A DNA stretch of 64,000 nt from NCBI GenBank assembly GCA_943356465.1, contig CALREX010000002.1, positions 139,012-203,011 on the forward strand, in the 5' to 3' direction. Under the pieces are notes generated by a model. The model saw only the letters and a list, made by a program, of their open reading frames with translations, did not search any database and was not told the DNA's origin. This DNA is from Candidatus Peribacteria bacterium (GTDB taxonomy: Bacteria > Patescibacteriota > Gracilibacteria > UBA1369 > LOWO2-01-FULL-3). Made by a program: the position numbers and the translations under genes. Shown here piece by piece: positions 55,000-64,000 of this stretch. The first letter of the stretch is position 1. The number at the start of each line of letters is the position of its first letter.

Positions 55000-55653
55000 T
55001 TAATTTGTTCTTATGTATTCTTCAGGATCTATTATTTTTATTTGGGCCCGTCCAATCGATTCATGATCCAATCTTTCCGCCAAGCGTTCTTTTAGCATTG
55101 CCATTTGGCGGATTTCTTTTTGGCGGCTTATACATCGAAAATGAAATTTTGCATTTGGTACATTATAAAAAGTTTTGACGGAATCTGATGCCGATAAAAA
55201 TATTTTTATATCACCGAAGCCAAAAATGCTCGAAAGAAGCCCTTCCTCTATTTTTTCTATATTTTGTATTTGAGCCATATCTATCGAGTCGATTGTATCA
55301 TTCAAGAAAATTGTTTTTTTGTTGTCGATGACTCGCCTATCTGTAATTATTCCTATATTTATAAAATGATTTATTAATTTTACGAAAAATTTATTGATAT
55401 AGAAATTTGCCATCATAAAAGATATCAGAAATAATATCTTGAATTCCTGGCTTTCTCTTACTGCATCTTTGATTTTTGCGATTGCTATGACAGAAAGAAT
55501 TGCAATGAACAAAAAAATGGAAAAATAAATCATATCTTTCAGTAGTTCTATCCAATGATGTCTAAAAAAACACACAAATTCCTCTCCGGCCTGCTGGCCT
55601 TTGAAAAATCTGTCTTTGTTTATATTGACGTTCATAAAGTTATGATGAACCAA
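55000..55653 (-). CDS. PH-domain (bPH2-like) membrane protein
   Basis: Two TM helices, ITDRRVIDNKKTIFLNDTIDSIDMAQIQNIEKIEEGLLSSIFGFGDIKIF. Confidence 0.75.
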   Translation of the reverse strand: MVHHNFMNVNINKDRFFKGQQAGEEFVCFFRHHWIELLKDMIYFSIFLFIAILSVIAIAKIKDAVRESQEFKILFLISFMMANFYINKFFVKLINHFINIGIITDRRVIDNKKTIFLNDTIDSIDMAQIQNIEKIEEGLLSSIFGFGDIKIFLSASDSVKTFYNVPNAKFHFRCISRQKEIRQMAMLKERLAERLDHESIGRAQIKIIDPEEYIRTN

Positions 55654-55856
55654 ATCGTAAAAATTATCATAAATAAAACAAAAGCGGCATAAATTGCCGC
55701 AATATATTCTTTAGTGATGAAGCCAAACAGCATTGTATAATGCGATTCGGGGAGGTGATATTTCTTGTTGTACTGAATTGTCCTGTATACAACAAGAGAA
55801 CAGAATAGGGTTGATCCTAAAACTGAGATAATCATTAATGTATTAAATATAGACAT
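55632..55856 (-). CDS. Small membrane protein
   Basis: 74 aa, two TM helices, overlaps the downstream gene start. Confidence 0.5.
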   Translation of the reverse strand: MSIFNTLMIISVLGSTLFCSLVVYRTIQYNKKYHLPESHYTMLFGFITKEYIAAIYAAFVLFMIIFTIWFIITL

Positions 55857-55945
55857 AGGTGAATATGTTTAACTTTTCTCCTATGATCTTGCCCACGTTT
55901 AATCTACGACTTGTTAATATTCTTGTCAAATGCTTTATAGCTGTT

Positions 55946-56257
55946 TTATCTTGCGACCTTAGCCGGAGTCGAATCTTCGCTTGAAGCTGGGACTATTTCG
56001 TCAGATTGTGAGGCTGTACTATCCTTGGAAGTATTTTGCTCTGGTGATACTACATTTGTTTGACTGGCTTTGTTTAGTTCCTGTGTTTCCGTATCCAAAC
56101 GTTTGATCAAGCCTTGATATTCATTGCTTGATTTTGCTCCAATAAAAACACTTACTCCTATAACTACCGCAACTACAGCCACAAGGACTATAATTAGCAG
56201 TTTTTTATTTTCAACCAGTATTTGTAGAAAGCCGGTTTTTTGTGTTTGTTCGTCCAT
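55946..56257 (-). CDS. Single-TM membrane protein
   Basis: 103 aa, KKLLIIVLVAVVAVVIGVSVFIG anchor then Ser/Thr/Glu-rich tail. Confidence 0.55.
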   Translation of the reverse strand: MDEQTQKTGFLQILVENKKLLIIVLVAVVAVVIGVSVFIGAKSSNEYQGLIKRLDTETQELNKASQTNVVSPEQNTSKDSTASQSDEIVPASSEDSTPAKVAR

Positions 56258-56262
56258 ATTTT

Positions 56263-57120
56263 TTACTTAAATTTTCTACCAACAGTGTACCCTAAAATCG
56301 GAAAAATCAAATATATAATTGTCTCTGGTCCCGTGCCTGCAGTTTTTCCTTCTTTGCTATTTTGCAATGCCACAGTCGCGGCGCTATTTGACTGAGGAGC
56401 CTTCACTATCGCTTGTATTGTTTGGCTTGGCTTAGCGGAATTACTACCTGAAGTTTTTCCATTTATATCTTCAAAATCTTTTACTGCTGTTCCATATTTT
56501 AAACTTATATCCCCTGTTTTTGTATCTTTTGCTTCTTTTGTATCCAGATCTTTTGCGATAACTTTATATGAATATGCGCCTACCGGAAGAACCTTTTTTG
56601 AGTCATTATTTCCTTCCCAATGTATTTCATATTCTTTGTCACCCGTAACGTCTTTGTTGTCTATAGGTGATGCCGCCAAATTTCCGTCTTTATCGTAAAT
56701 TTTTATATCCAGCTTAGCGTCTGCTGATGTTTTTATTGTAAATGTTACGTCGTTTACAAGAGGATTGAATTCTTTCGATGAAAGTGAAACTTTTGTGAGT
56801 TTTATATCACTTATTGGCTTTACGGTTGTAGTTTTTTTTGTAAGTTCCGGCACCGATTCGTCCGCTTGCGGAGGTACAACTTTTATTTTTGGTGTCAGTT
56901 CAGGAACTGATTCATCTGGTTGTGTTGCAGTTTGTGCACCTTTTTGATCTGCTGTCGGCCCTATATATCCTGTCAATTTGTTTCCAAAATCATAATTTGT
57001 GAAAAGCAATATTGCTATAACCAAAAGACTGACTGAAGAAAAGAAAAATATTTTGTATTTTTTTAATGTCTTTTCGAGGATATCTACCGCCTGATCTTTG
57101 CTTGCTTCATTCTCAGCCAT
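56263..57120 (-). CDS. Membrane-anchored protein with FlgD-Ig-like domain and C-terminal TGPE-TM-RKFK tail
   Basis: FTIKTSADAKLDIKIYDKDGNLAASP...VLPVGAYSYKVIAKD; C-terminus TAGTGPETIIYLIFPILGYTVGRKFK. Confidence 0.7.
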   Translation of the reverse strand: MAENEASKDQAVDILEKTLKKYKIFFFSSVSLLVIAILLFTNYDFGNKLTGYIGPTADQKGAQTATQPDESVPELTPKIKVVPPQADESVPELTKKTTTVKPISDIKLTKVSLSSKEFNPLVNDVTFTIKTSADAKLDIKIYDKDGNLAASPIDNKDVTGDKEYEIHWEGNNDSKKVLPVGAYSYKVIAKDLDTKEAKDTKTGDISLKYGTAVKDFEDINGKTSGSNSAKPSQTIQAIVKAPQSNSAATVALQNSKEGKTAGTGPETIIYLIFPILGYTVGRKFK

Positions 57121-59385
57121 TTATTTTTTTGTTGTAAATATTATGCTTGTTGAGGCAGTTGTATTTGTGCCATCGTCGGCTGTTATTTCTAGTGTATATT
57201 TTGTATCTTGTCCCATGTATGGAGTATTTTTGAGATAACTCGGTACAGTGAAGTAGCTACACATCCAATCTTTGTTATCTGCGCCTGATATTTGAAGTGG
57301 TTTTCCGTTTGCGTCATATAATTGGTTGAAACAATCCTTGTCATAATCTGTGATTCCTTGTGTTCCAGCACCCCATTCTTTTGATAGTTCCCATATGATT
57401 TTTTGCCCTATGTTATCTGTCAATTTCAGTGTGTAGCTTAGTGCTGGTTCTTTTTTGCCTGTATCTTTGTACTGTGCGATTTTTGTGCTGTCGTATGTAG
57501 GATCCCATGTGAATTTGAGTTCCTTTGCTAAATCAATAAGCCCGTCAGAATCAACAGCTGATCCAGTGACAGCTCCATTTTTTAGCTCAAGTTTTGTATT
57601 TAAGTTTGCCGCTTTTGTTTTGAATGTCACTGATGCCGGGTCTGACGATAATGATCCGTCAAATGCTGTTACTTCCATTTTATATTCCTTTCCTGGAGCA
57701 AGCCTTATTTTTTCTATCGTCATTTGTTCACATATCCAATCTCTACCGGTAGCGAGTTGTTTTCCATCTTCTCCATAAAGTTTTTGGAAACAATTTCCAT
57801 CAAGTTTTTCTGTTATTACTCCTGTTTCTCCATCTTTTGCACCCCACTGCGGAGTCAATTTCCATAGATCCACTGGTTTTGCAGAATCTGTTATATCTGT
57901 AAATATCCATGTGTAGCTTAGAGTTGGTTTGGTCTTTGCCGCATCAGTATATTGTGTTTGTTTTGCGTCTGTTACTTTCCATGAGATTGGCATATTCTGA
58001 GCTGAATCTATTGTTGTATATATAGGGTTTACTGTTACTACAGGTTTTGCGTTCGCTGTCTCTACGTCAGACTGTATGATCGTCATTGTATTCCCTTCTG
58101 CATTTGGTGTGACTTTTTTTGTGTTTGTGCCGTCTGAAAATTCGAGTTCTGTTATCTTGATTGCATGTTTGTTATTGTCGGTTGCCGCATAAGCGTTGTC
58201 TTCAATGTCAGCTTTGATTTCAATAACAGATTTAATATCTTTTGTTATTTTTATTTCAGTATCAAATGTCTTAGGAAATACTGGATTAGGTATTGCTATT
58301 AATTCATTCTTCCCATCTAATACATATATTTTTTTGATATCATTTGCTCCTTTTTTCCCGCTGATGCCTGTGTAATCAAGTGTTATTTTGTTTATCGTGA
58401 TATCTTTGTTTTGTGATATATCAAATGTTGCGAGCGAGACTTTTATTGAGCCTTGTTTTATTTCCGTTGAAGATACAGAATTTGTATCCAATGTGACTTT
58501 TATTGCTACATCTTTCGTGTCTGTCGCTGATTTGTCATCTGCTGATTGTTTTGTTAATTTGTCTGTTTTTATATTTATCCAAACGATATTGTTGTAGGAT
58601 TTCTTTTCATCCGGAGTTTTCATTTTTATAAAATCTTTGTTATTTTTTGTGCCCCAAATCGAATATGTTGCGGGATCCACGTCTTTTAGCAATTCCTGAA
58701 AATAATCAGATGTCATCGCTACTGCATGCCATCCTTTTGTGAAATATGAGATTGGAAGATTTGACTGTGGAGCATCTGTTTCACTTTTGACGAGCAATAA
58801 CTCCGGTGAATAATCCGCCATTACGAATACAGCTTCACCTCCTGAGATTGTTACTTTTTGAAGTTCTGCCTGTTTTGAAGAATCTATCACCATCAATATT
58901 TTATTTCCCTTTTTATCTGTAGTATTGAAATAATCATTTTGTGTTGTTACAAATTGTCCTTTGTCTGACTGGTAAACTCCAAAAATTATTCTTCCTCCTT
59001 CTTTTCTGCTTGTTGCATCCATGATTTCCTGCAAATTTGTATCCTGTGCGGCAAAAAATATATTTACTTTATCCTTTTCCGCTTTTTTGGTTTTGCTTAC
59101 GTCTATACCTGATTTTTTTAATTCTGTTATTTTGTCATCGTATGTTTTTGCGTCCGCTTTTTCCCACTTTGTCGCTCCAAATTCCGCGTCTTTTGAAAAA
59201 GCTTGGTAAGTGCTGCGTTTTGCGGTCAGTTCCGGTGGAGTATCTTCTGTTTTAGAAAGATAATAAACTCCGCCTACAAGGACTGTAGTCATCAATAATC
59301 CGACTACAGTGAATAGTCCAAATTTTGAAATTGGAGAATTACGTAAAATGTTCTGATTCACCTCATGTTTTGCTGAATTTTGCAT
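57121..59385 (-). CDS. Membrane-anchored surface protein (754 aa), paralogue of the 60053 gene at the N-terminus
   Basis: SKFGLFTVVGLLMTTVLVGGVYYLSKTEDTPPEL; Ig-like repeats (SYTWIFTDITDSAKPVDLWKLTPQWGA / SYTLKLTDNIGQKIIWELSKEWGA). Confidence 0.75.
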   Translation of the reverse strand: MQNSAKHEVNQNILRNSPISKFGLFTVVGLLMTTVLVGGVYYLSKTEDTPPELTAKRSTYQAFSKDAEFGATKWEKADAKTYDDKITELKKSGIDVSKTKKAEKDKVNIFFAAQDTNLQEIMDATSRKEGGRIIFGVYQSDKGQFVTTQNDYFNTTDKKGNKILMVIDSSKQAELQKVTISGGEAVFVMADYSPELLLVKSETDAPQSNLPISYFTKGWHAVAMTSDYFQELLKDVDPATYSIWGTKNNKDFIKMKTPDEKKSYNNIVWINIKTDKLTKQSADDKSATDTKDVAIKVTLDTNSVSSTEIKQGSIKVSLATFDISQNKDITINKITLDYTGISGKKGANDIKKIYVLDGKNELIAIPNPVFPKTFDTEIKITKDIKSVIEIKADIEDNAYAATDNNKHAIKITELEFSDGTNTKKVTPNAEGNTMTIIQSDVETANAKPVVTVNPIYTTIDSAQNMPISWKVTDAKQTQYTDAAKTKPTLSYTWIFTDITDSAKPVDLWKLTPQWGAKDGETGVITEKLDGNCFQKLYGEDGKQLATGRDWICEQMTIEKIRLAPGKEYKMEVTAFDGSLSSDPASVTFKTKAANLNTKLELKNGAVTGSAVDSDGLIDLAKELKFTWDPTYDSTKIAQYKDTGKKEPALSYTLKLTDNIGQKIIWELSKEWGAGTQGITDYDKDCFNQLYDANGKPLQISGADNKDWMCSYFTVPSYLKNTPYMGQDTKYTLEITADDGTNTTASTSIIFTTKK

Positions 59386-59473
59386 GTTTTTTTGTGTTTA
59401 TTTTTGTTTTTACCTTAAGTATATTATACATGTTTTTTGATGATTTGGCAAGGAGGCGTTTATCCCTTACAAT

Positions 59474-59506
59474 AAAATAACCTGAGGTTTTAATTCAGGT
59501 TATTTT
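59474..59506 (-). terminator. Hairpin terminator, potentially bidirectional
   Basis: aaaataacctga-ggttttaat-tcaggttatttt. Confidence 0.75.
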
Positions 59507-59535
59507 GTTAAATTTTATTGTTGTGAGATATTCGA

Positions 59536-60024
59536 CTATTTCTTTTTGCGATACAGATATCCACCCATCAGACTTGGTGCCAAAAGAATCAACATTTCAG
59601 GGCCTGTTTTTACGAGGCCGCCTTTTGTTGAGCCACTACCTGTGCCACCTGTACTTTTATTTGTAGTTGTGGTTTTTGTATTACCTTTGTTATCTGTGGT
59701 TGTGGTTTTTGTGTTACCCTTGTTGTCTGTAGTTTTTGTTATTGTATTACCTTTGCTGTCTGTGGTTGTTGTGACAGTATTGCCATTGCTGTCGGTTGTA
59801 GTTGTACTTCCGAGTGATGGTGGCGTTCCGGATTCTGATCCGTCCGTACCTCCTAGCGATGGTGGCGTGCTACTTCCTCCAAGCGATGGTGGAGTACTGC
59901 TGCCTCCGAGTGATGGTGGAGGCGTGCTGCTTCCTCCAAGAGATGGAGGTGTAGAGGCAAATGCTATTGCCTGACCCACCAGAAGGAGCGCGACTGAAAA
60001 TGGTATTAATATTAATTTTTTCAT
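59536..60024 (-). CDS. Low-complexity secreted repeat protein with TGPE-type C-terminal anchor
   Basis: Signal peptide; TPPSLGGSS repeats; TTDNKGNTKTT repeats; C-terminus GGLVKTGPEMLILLAPSLMGGYLYRKKK. Confidence 0.75.
   Translation of the reverse strand: MKKLILIPFSVALLLVGQAIAFASTPPSLGGSSTPPPSLGGSSTPPSLGGSSTPPSLGGTDGSESGTPPSLGSTTTTDSNGNTVTTTTDSKGNTITKTTDNKGNTKTTTTDNKGNTKTTTTNKSTGGTGSGSTKGGLVKTGPEMLILLAPSLMGGYLYRKKK
59667..59798. repeat. 33-bp tandem repeat (about 4 copies)
   Basis: ttgtggtttttgtattacctttgttatctgtgg-type units encoding TTDNKGNTKTT. Confidence 0.75.
59811..59952. repeat. 27-30-bp tandem repeat encoding TPPSLGGSS
   Basis: Repeated cctcc(g/a)ag(c/t)gatggtgg units. Confidence 0.75.
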
Positions 60025-60052
60025 TTTTGTTTTTGTTTATTTTGGCTCCTTT

Positions 60053-63000
60053 CTATCTAAATAGGTTAAACAAACTATCCAGCAATGTGTCAAAGATTGA
60101 TGCGAAACCGTAGTTTAGAGAAGCTGCTGCTGCATCTACCTTGAATGTTTTTCCTTTTAATGGGGCTGCGCTTGCATCTAAACTATATACTTTTGTTCCA
60201 TCTGTATCATCTTCATAGTCAACTTTTGTTAATGCAAGCTGAAGGCTTTTGCCTTTTGCCTCATTTTTAATATCAAATACCGGTGTGAATGCTACTGTTG
60301 TAGGTGTTGATGCATCAGCCGCTTTATCAATTGTAAATGCGTCTGTAAATCCTACAGTAGCTACATCAACACCGCTTGCGTCAGGGTGAGTTGAACAAGT
60401 TCCTGTACTATTCTTCACTTCTTTTACTGATAGATTTTTAATATAACTACAATCTCCTTGTATAAAACTGAAGAATACTCCATTGATCTTGATTTTTTGA
60501 CTATCGGAATTATTATCGAATGTAAATCCGTCATATTCCTGAGCTGCAAGTGTATTTACATCTACACTTCCATGTGGAGCTGACGCTGTCAATGGATCTG
60601 CTACTACTGGGGCTTTTGGTGTTGATTTTTCTTCTACTACACCAGCACCTGAGACAAATCCTGCGTCGTAGGTCAAACTGACTTTAAATGTGTATTCTGT
60701 ATCATTTGTAAGTCCTGCTACAGTAATGAATGGATGAGATCCTCCTGTATATGATACATCAGCATTTGCTGCGTCTGCGTCATATCCACCTGTTGCATTG
60801 TTTGCGAGGTCTGCGGTTTTGTTTACTGCTCCACCTGTGTACTCTACATGTAATCCTGTGAATTTGTCTGCATGTTTTACTGATTGAGTAATCTCTAGAT
60901 TTAATTGTACGGATTTATCTGATGCAACTGCGGTAATAACTAGACTATCATCGTCGACTGTTACATCTACTGCAGGTGCTGCTGCATTAACAACTGCTTT
61001 TACTGTTACAGAACCTACTGTTGATTTATATCCAGTGTCATATACCATGCTGACTCTGAATAATTGTTCTGTCGAATCGTTTACGAGTCCTGAGATTGTG
61101 ATTGTATCTTTTTCATCCCATGTTACGTTTACGTTATCTGATTTTGCAGGGAATGTATAAACTTTTTTCACTGCATCATATGTCGCAACTAGATCTGCAG
61201 ATTTGTCTGTTCCGTCATTGTATGCAATATTTAATCCTTTGAATTTATCTTTATCTGGACTAGCTAAATTAATTTCTAATTTAGTAAGTTTTATTGCAAC
61301 CATCTTATCTCCACCTGTTGCTGTTGCTGCAAGTGCATCGTCGACTGTTACGTCACCTACAGGGGCGGCTGCTTGTTTTGCAACTGCGATATCTTTTGTA
61401 GCTACTACCTCTGCATCTTTGTATGCTTCAACTTTTACTGTGTGATCTTTTGTTGTGTCTAGATCTTTTGCAATAAGAGTATAGTCGTTATGTACTCCTT
61501 TGGATTCTGCTTTCTTTGGATCTGCAGTAGTTGTACCGTCTGCTGCATCTACAGTGTATGTATCTGCGTCAACTGTTACTGCATATTTAGTTGCTGATTC
61601 AACTGCTGACCAAGTTACTATAATATTTTTAGTATCAACTGCGTCCCAATCTGCTGTTGCAGTTATCTCTACAACATTTGCGACAGCACCACCTTTTTTT
61701 GGAGTTTCATTATTATCTACGCTATTTGCTGAAACCAGTCCGCTCTCATAATTAATACTGATATTGAACGAATATGTTTTATCGTTTGTAAGGCCTGACA
61801 CTGTAATTATGTCGCTATTATGTGCTCCTGCACTCCAAGAGACATCTTTATTTGCTGGGTCTTTTGTATATGTACCATCTGCCTTTGCTGTTAATGTCGC
61901 TTTTACGCCAGATGTGTGTGGCAATCCGTAAGTTAATGTTATTGCTTTTACACTATGTGATCCTGCGTCAAATGTTGGCATTAATTTTACCGCTCCATCC
62001 ATAGGTTCTGTTGTAACCGCCAACTTGTCATCAAATGTTGTTACTGTTTCTGTTTTCACAGTAGTTTCAGGGGTTTGAGCGATTATTTTGCCATCTTTAT
62101 CCAGTGCATCAAATTTGACAGTGTGATCTTTATCTACATCTTGTCCAGATATTGAAGCTACGTATGTTTTCTTTGCTGAATCATATACTACTTTGACTTT
62201 ATCTGCATTAGCTGCATTTGTTGTTTGTGTTCCTACATCTACGGGAATTGGTGTTCCACCATCAATTGTTATATTATATTTTAATGCTAATGGAACTGAT
62301 GCCCATGACACAGTAAGGTCAGAGTGATTCCATTGTGATTTGGCATTTGCATCTTGTAATGTTCCTCCTCCTCTATTATCTACTGCCGCCGCTTCGAAGC
62401 TTGGCTTAGTTGTATATTCAACCCAGAATACGTAATTCTTTAAATCTTTTACGTCAAAAGTTTTTGGAACTTCCACGAAAGTTTTTGTTGCATCAAGCAT
62501 CCATAGGGATGTGAAATTTGAATTTTTCATTACATCGCTGAAATCCGCTGATGTAAATGGAACCAAGTTCCATCCTACAACAAGGTTATCCATCGCCGCT
62601 TTTGATACTTCAGCTGATGGTTCGACTGATGCGTCATTTAAATTGTAAGCCTCAAGACTTTTTACATTTGTTACAAATATAAGTCCTCTTCCTACTTCTA
62701 GAACTCCTTTTCCTGTTGAGGCATCAGTTCCTGTAAGAGCTTTTGTCGCTGCCGCCCAGTTTTTTACTGTTTGTTGTGTTGTGATAAATTTTGAAAGACC
62801 ATTATCATAATATGCATACATGAATGCATTATCTTTTACAGCTTTTGTACCTGTCTCAAGTTGATCTTTCATGTTTGTCTTTTCCGTAACATACGCATAA
62901 CCAACTCCTTTGACAGCTGTCAAAGTTGAAAGAGTTTTGTGTGATTGTGACTTGAAGTCTCTTTCGTCTGCGGCGTCATTTTTATAAAATCCTGTAGATT

Positions 63001-63193
63001 GGTCGGAAATAAAACCCTGTAATCCTCCCTGTGATGGTAAAGATGGCGGAGTATGATTTCCTGCGAATCCGAAATAATAAACGCCACCGCCGAGTACTGT
63101 TACAAGTAGTACGCCGATAAGCGCAAATAGACCCAATTTTTTGTTTGGGGCTTCCTGATTAACCTCAGGTGTAGGTACATTTTGCATGTCCAT
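60053..63193 (-). CDS. Large membrane-anchored surface protein with multiple Fn3/Ig-like domains (1046 aa)
   Basis: N-terminal anchor KLGLFALIGVLLVTVLGGGVYYFGFAGNHTPPSLP; repeated TVKVEAY/TVKFDALDKDGK domains; C-terminus NYGFASIFDTLLDSLFNLFR. Confidence 0.8.
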   Translation of the reverse strand: MDMQNVPTPEVNQEAPNKKLGLFALIGVLLVTVLGGGVYYFGFAGNHTPPSLPSQGGLQGFISDQSTGFYKNDAADERDFKSQSHKTLSTLTAVKGVGYAYVTEKTNMKDQLETGTKAVKDNAFMYAYYDNGLSKFITTQQTVKNWAAATKALTGTDASTGKGVLEVGRGLIFVTNVKSLEAYNLNDASVEPSAEVSKAAMDNLVVGWNLVPFTSADFSDVMKNSNFTSLWMLDATKTFVEVPKTFDVKDLKNYVFWVEYTTKPSFEAAAVDNRGGGTLQDANAKSQWNHSDLTVSWASVPLALKYNITIDGGTPIPVDVGTQTTNAANADKVKVVYDSAKKTYVASISGQDVDKDHTVKFDALDKDGKIIAQTPETTVKTETVTTFDDKLAVTTEPMDGAVKLMPTFDAGSHSVKAITLTYGLPHTSGVKATLTAKADGTYTKDPANKDVSWSAGAHNSDIITVSGLTNDKTYSFNISINYESGLVSANSVDNNETPKKGGAVANVVEITATADWDAVDTKNIIVTWSAVESATKYAVTVDADTYTVDAADGTTTADPKKAESKGVHNDYTLIAKDLDTTKDHTVKVEAYKDAEVVATKDIAVAKQAAAPVGDVTVDDALAATATGGDKMVAIKLTKLEINLASPDKDKFKGLNIAYNDGTDKSADLVATYDAVKKVYTFPAKSDNVNVTWDEKDTITISGLVNDSTEQLFRVSMVYDTGYKSTVGSVTVKAVVNAAAPAVDVTVDDDSLVITAVASDKSVQLNLEITQSVKHADKFTGLHVEYTGGAVNKTADLANNATGGYDADAANADVSYTGGSHPFITVAGLTNDTEYTFKVSLTYDAGFVSGAGVVEEKSTPKAPVVADPLTASAPHGSVDVNTLAAQEYDGFTFDNNSDSQKIKINGVFFSFIQGDCSYIKNLSVKEVKNSTGTCSTHPDASGVDVATVGFTDAFTIDKAADASTPTTVAFTPVFDIKNEAKGKSLQLALTKVDYEDDTDGTKVYSLDASAAPLKGKTFKVDAAAASLNYGFASIFDTLLDSLFNLFR

Positions 63194-63295
63194 GTTTGTT
63201 TTTGTTTTAATAAATATTTTTTGTTTTTTCCTCCTTACGGAAGATTGGACTATCTATATAATACTATATTCTTGACAAAATTGCAAGTGCCTATT

Positions 63296-64000
63296 TTACT
63301 TAAATAAATTAAATAAACTATCAAGCAACGAATCGAAAAGTGATGAAAAACCGTAGTCTAGGGAAGCTGAAGCGGCAGTTATGTTTAATATTTTTCCGTT
63401 CACCGGCGTTTTGCTCAAATCTAAAATATTTGTTGTTGCATCTCCATCTTTATTATATTTAATTTCTGATAATCCTAATTGAAGTTTTTGCCCTTCTCCC
63501 ATATTTGAGAGGTCAAATGAAGGAGTAGCTTGTACTATTTGAGTTTTATCCATTAAGTAGTCTCCACTGAATGTAAGTTCACTATTATTAGTATCACAAT
63601 CCACTGTTTTCAATGCATCTTTATCTCCACTCATTGAAATGTGAATATTAGTCCCTGTGTATGGACAAATATTCCCTTGTATCGATGTAAATTTTACAGA
63701 TGTTATATGAATTTTGTCCGGCAAATTATTTGTAAAATAAAACATGCTATATTCTGCAATGTCACCTACTTTTACATCTGCTGTTTTTTTATATTCTTCA
63801 CTGTCGGTTGTTACAGCAAGGGGACCTGAACCTTGTATGATCGTCATACTATTTCCACTGACGTCTGTTTCTACGCTAAAGTTACTTCCGTCTGTATTTT
63901 CAAATTGTAGCTGTTTCAATTTTATAAATTGTATATTCCCTATTTGTGCCGTATCAGAAATATCCGCTTTTATATTTATTGTGACTTTTCCATCCGCAGA
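63296..64000 (-). CDS. Paralogous surface protein, C-terminal part (5' end outside window)
   Basis: Frame stays open upstream of the track start (63919) to the window edge; C-terminus DYGFSSLFDSLLDSLFNLFK matches the 60053 gene. Confidence 0.8.
   Translation of the reverse strand, partial: SADGKVTINIKADISDTAQIGNIQFIKLKQLQFENTDGSNFSVETDVSGNSMTIIQGSGPLAVTTDSEEYKKTADVKVGDIAEYSMFYFTNNLPDKIHITSVKFTSIQGNICPYTGTNIHISMSGDKDALKTVDCDTNNSELTFSGDYLMDKTQIVQATPSFDLSNMGEGQKLQLGLSEIKYNKDGDATTNILDLSKTPVNGKILNITAASASLDYGFSSLFDSLLDSLFNLFK

Noticed and set aside
59660-59955. CRISPR array
   Set aside because: Repeats are tandem without unique spacers and encode protein repeats; no cas genes in the window.

Overview
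AT-rich 64-kb window that looks like a Patescibacteria/CPR genome (possibly Peregrinibacteria-like; lineage is inference). The standard code 11 appears to be in use: rnhB, the M23 peptidase and the serine recombinase all end in TGA. Backbone genes: rmuC (partial), infB, dTDP-sugar genes (rfbB, rfbD, rfbA and a cupin ketoisomerase) around proS, csaB, rnhB, rplS, tig, rpmA, nth, tRNA-His and tRNA-Gln, a flavin electron-transfer cluster (FMN_bind, ApbE, RnfD-like, FNR), YibE/F and mscL. Accessory content: (1) a ~12-kb co-directional locus of very large uncharacterised proteins (12229-24329), with an in-frame TGA splitting the first one. (2) A ~15.6-kb island between tRNA-His and a 22-bp copy of its 3' end (24600-40217). 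It carries a large serine recombinase, a Prim-Pol primase, two subtilases, a cohesin + SLH protein and, next to it, a subtilase with a C-terminal dockerin, which together suggest a minimal scaffoldin-like surface-tethered protease system. (3) Four proteins sharing a novel N-terminal helical module, three of them fused to different cell-wall hydrolase or esterase domains that lack signal peptides. (4) A run of paralogous membrane-anchored surface proteins at 55-64 kb. Structured repeats not explained by genes include tRNA-tail hairpins sharing a 28-nt linker after tRNA-Gln and at the island end, two related long inverted repeats, and two near-identical promoters with ~11-bp TTAA direct repeats. 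All family calls come from reading the translated sequence; no searches were run.
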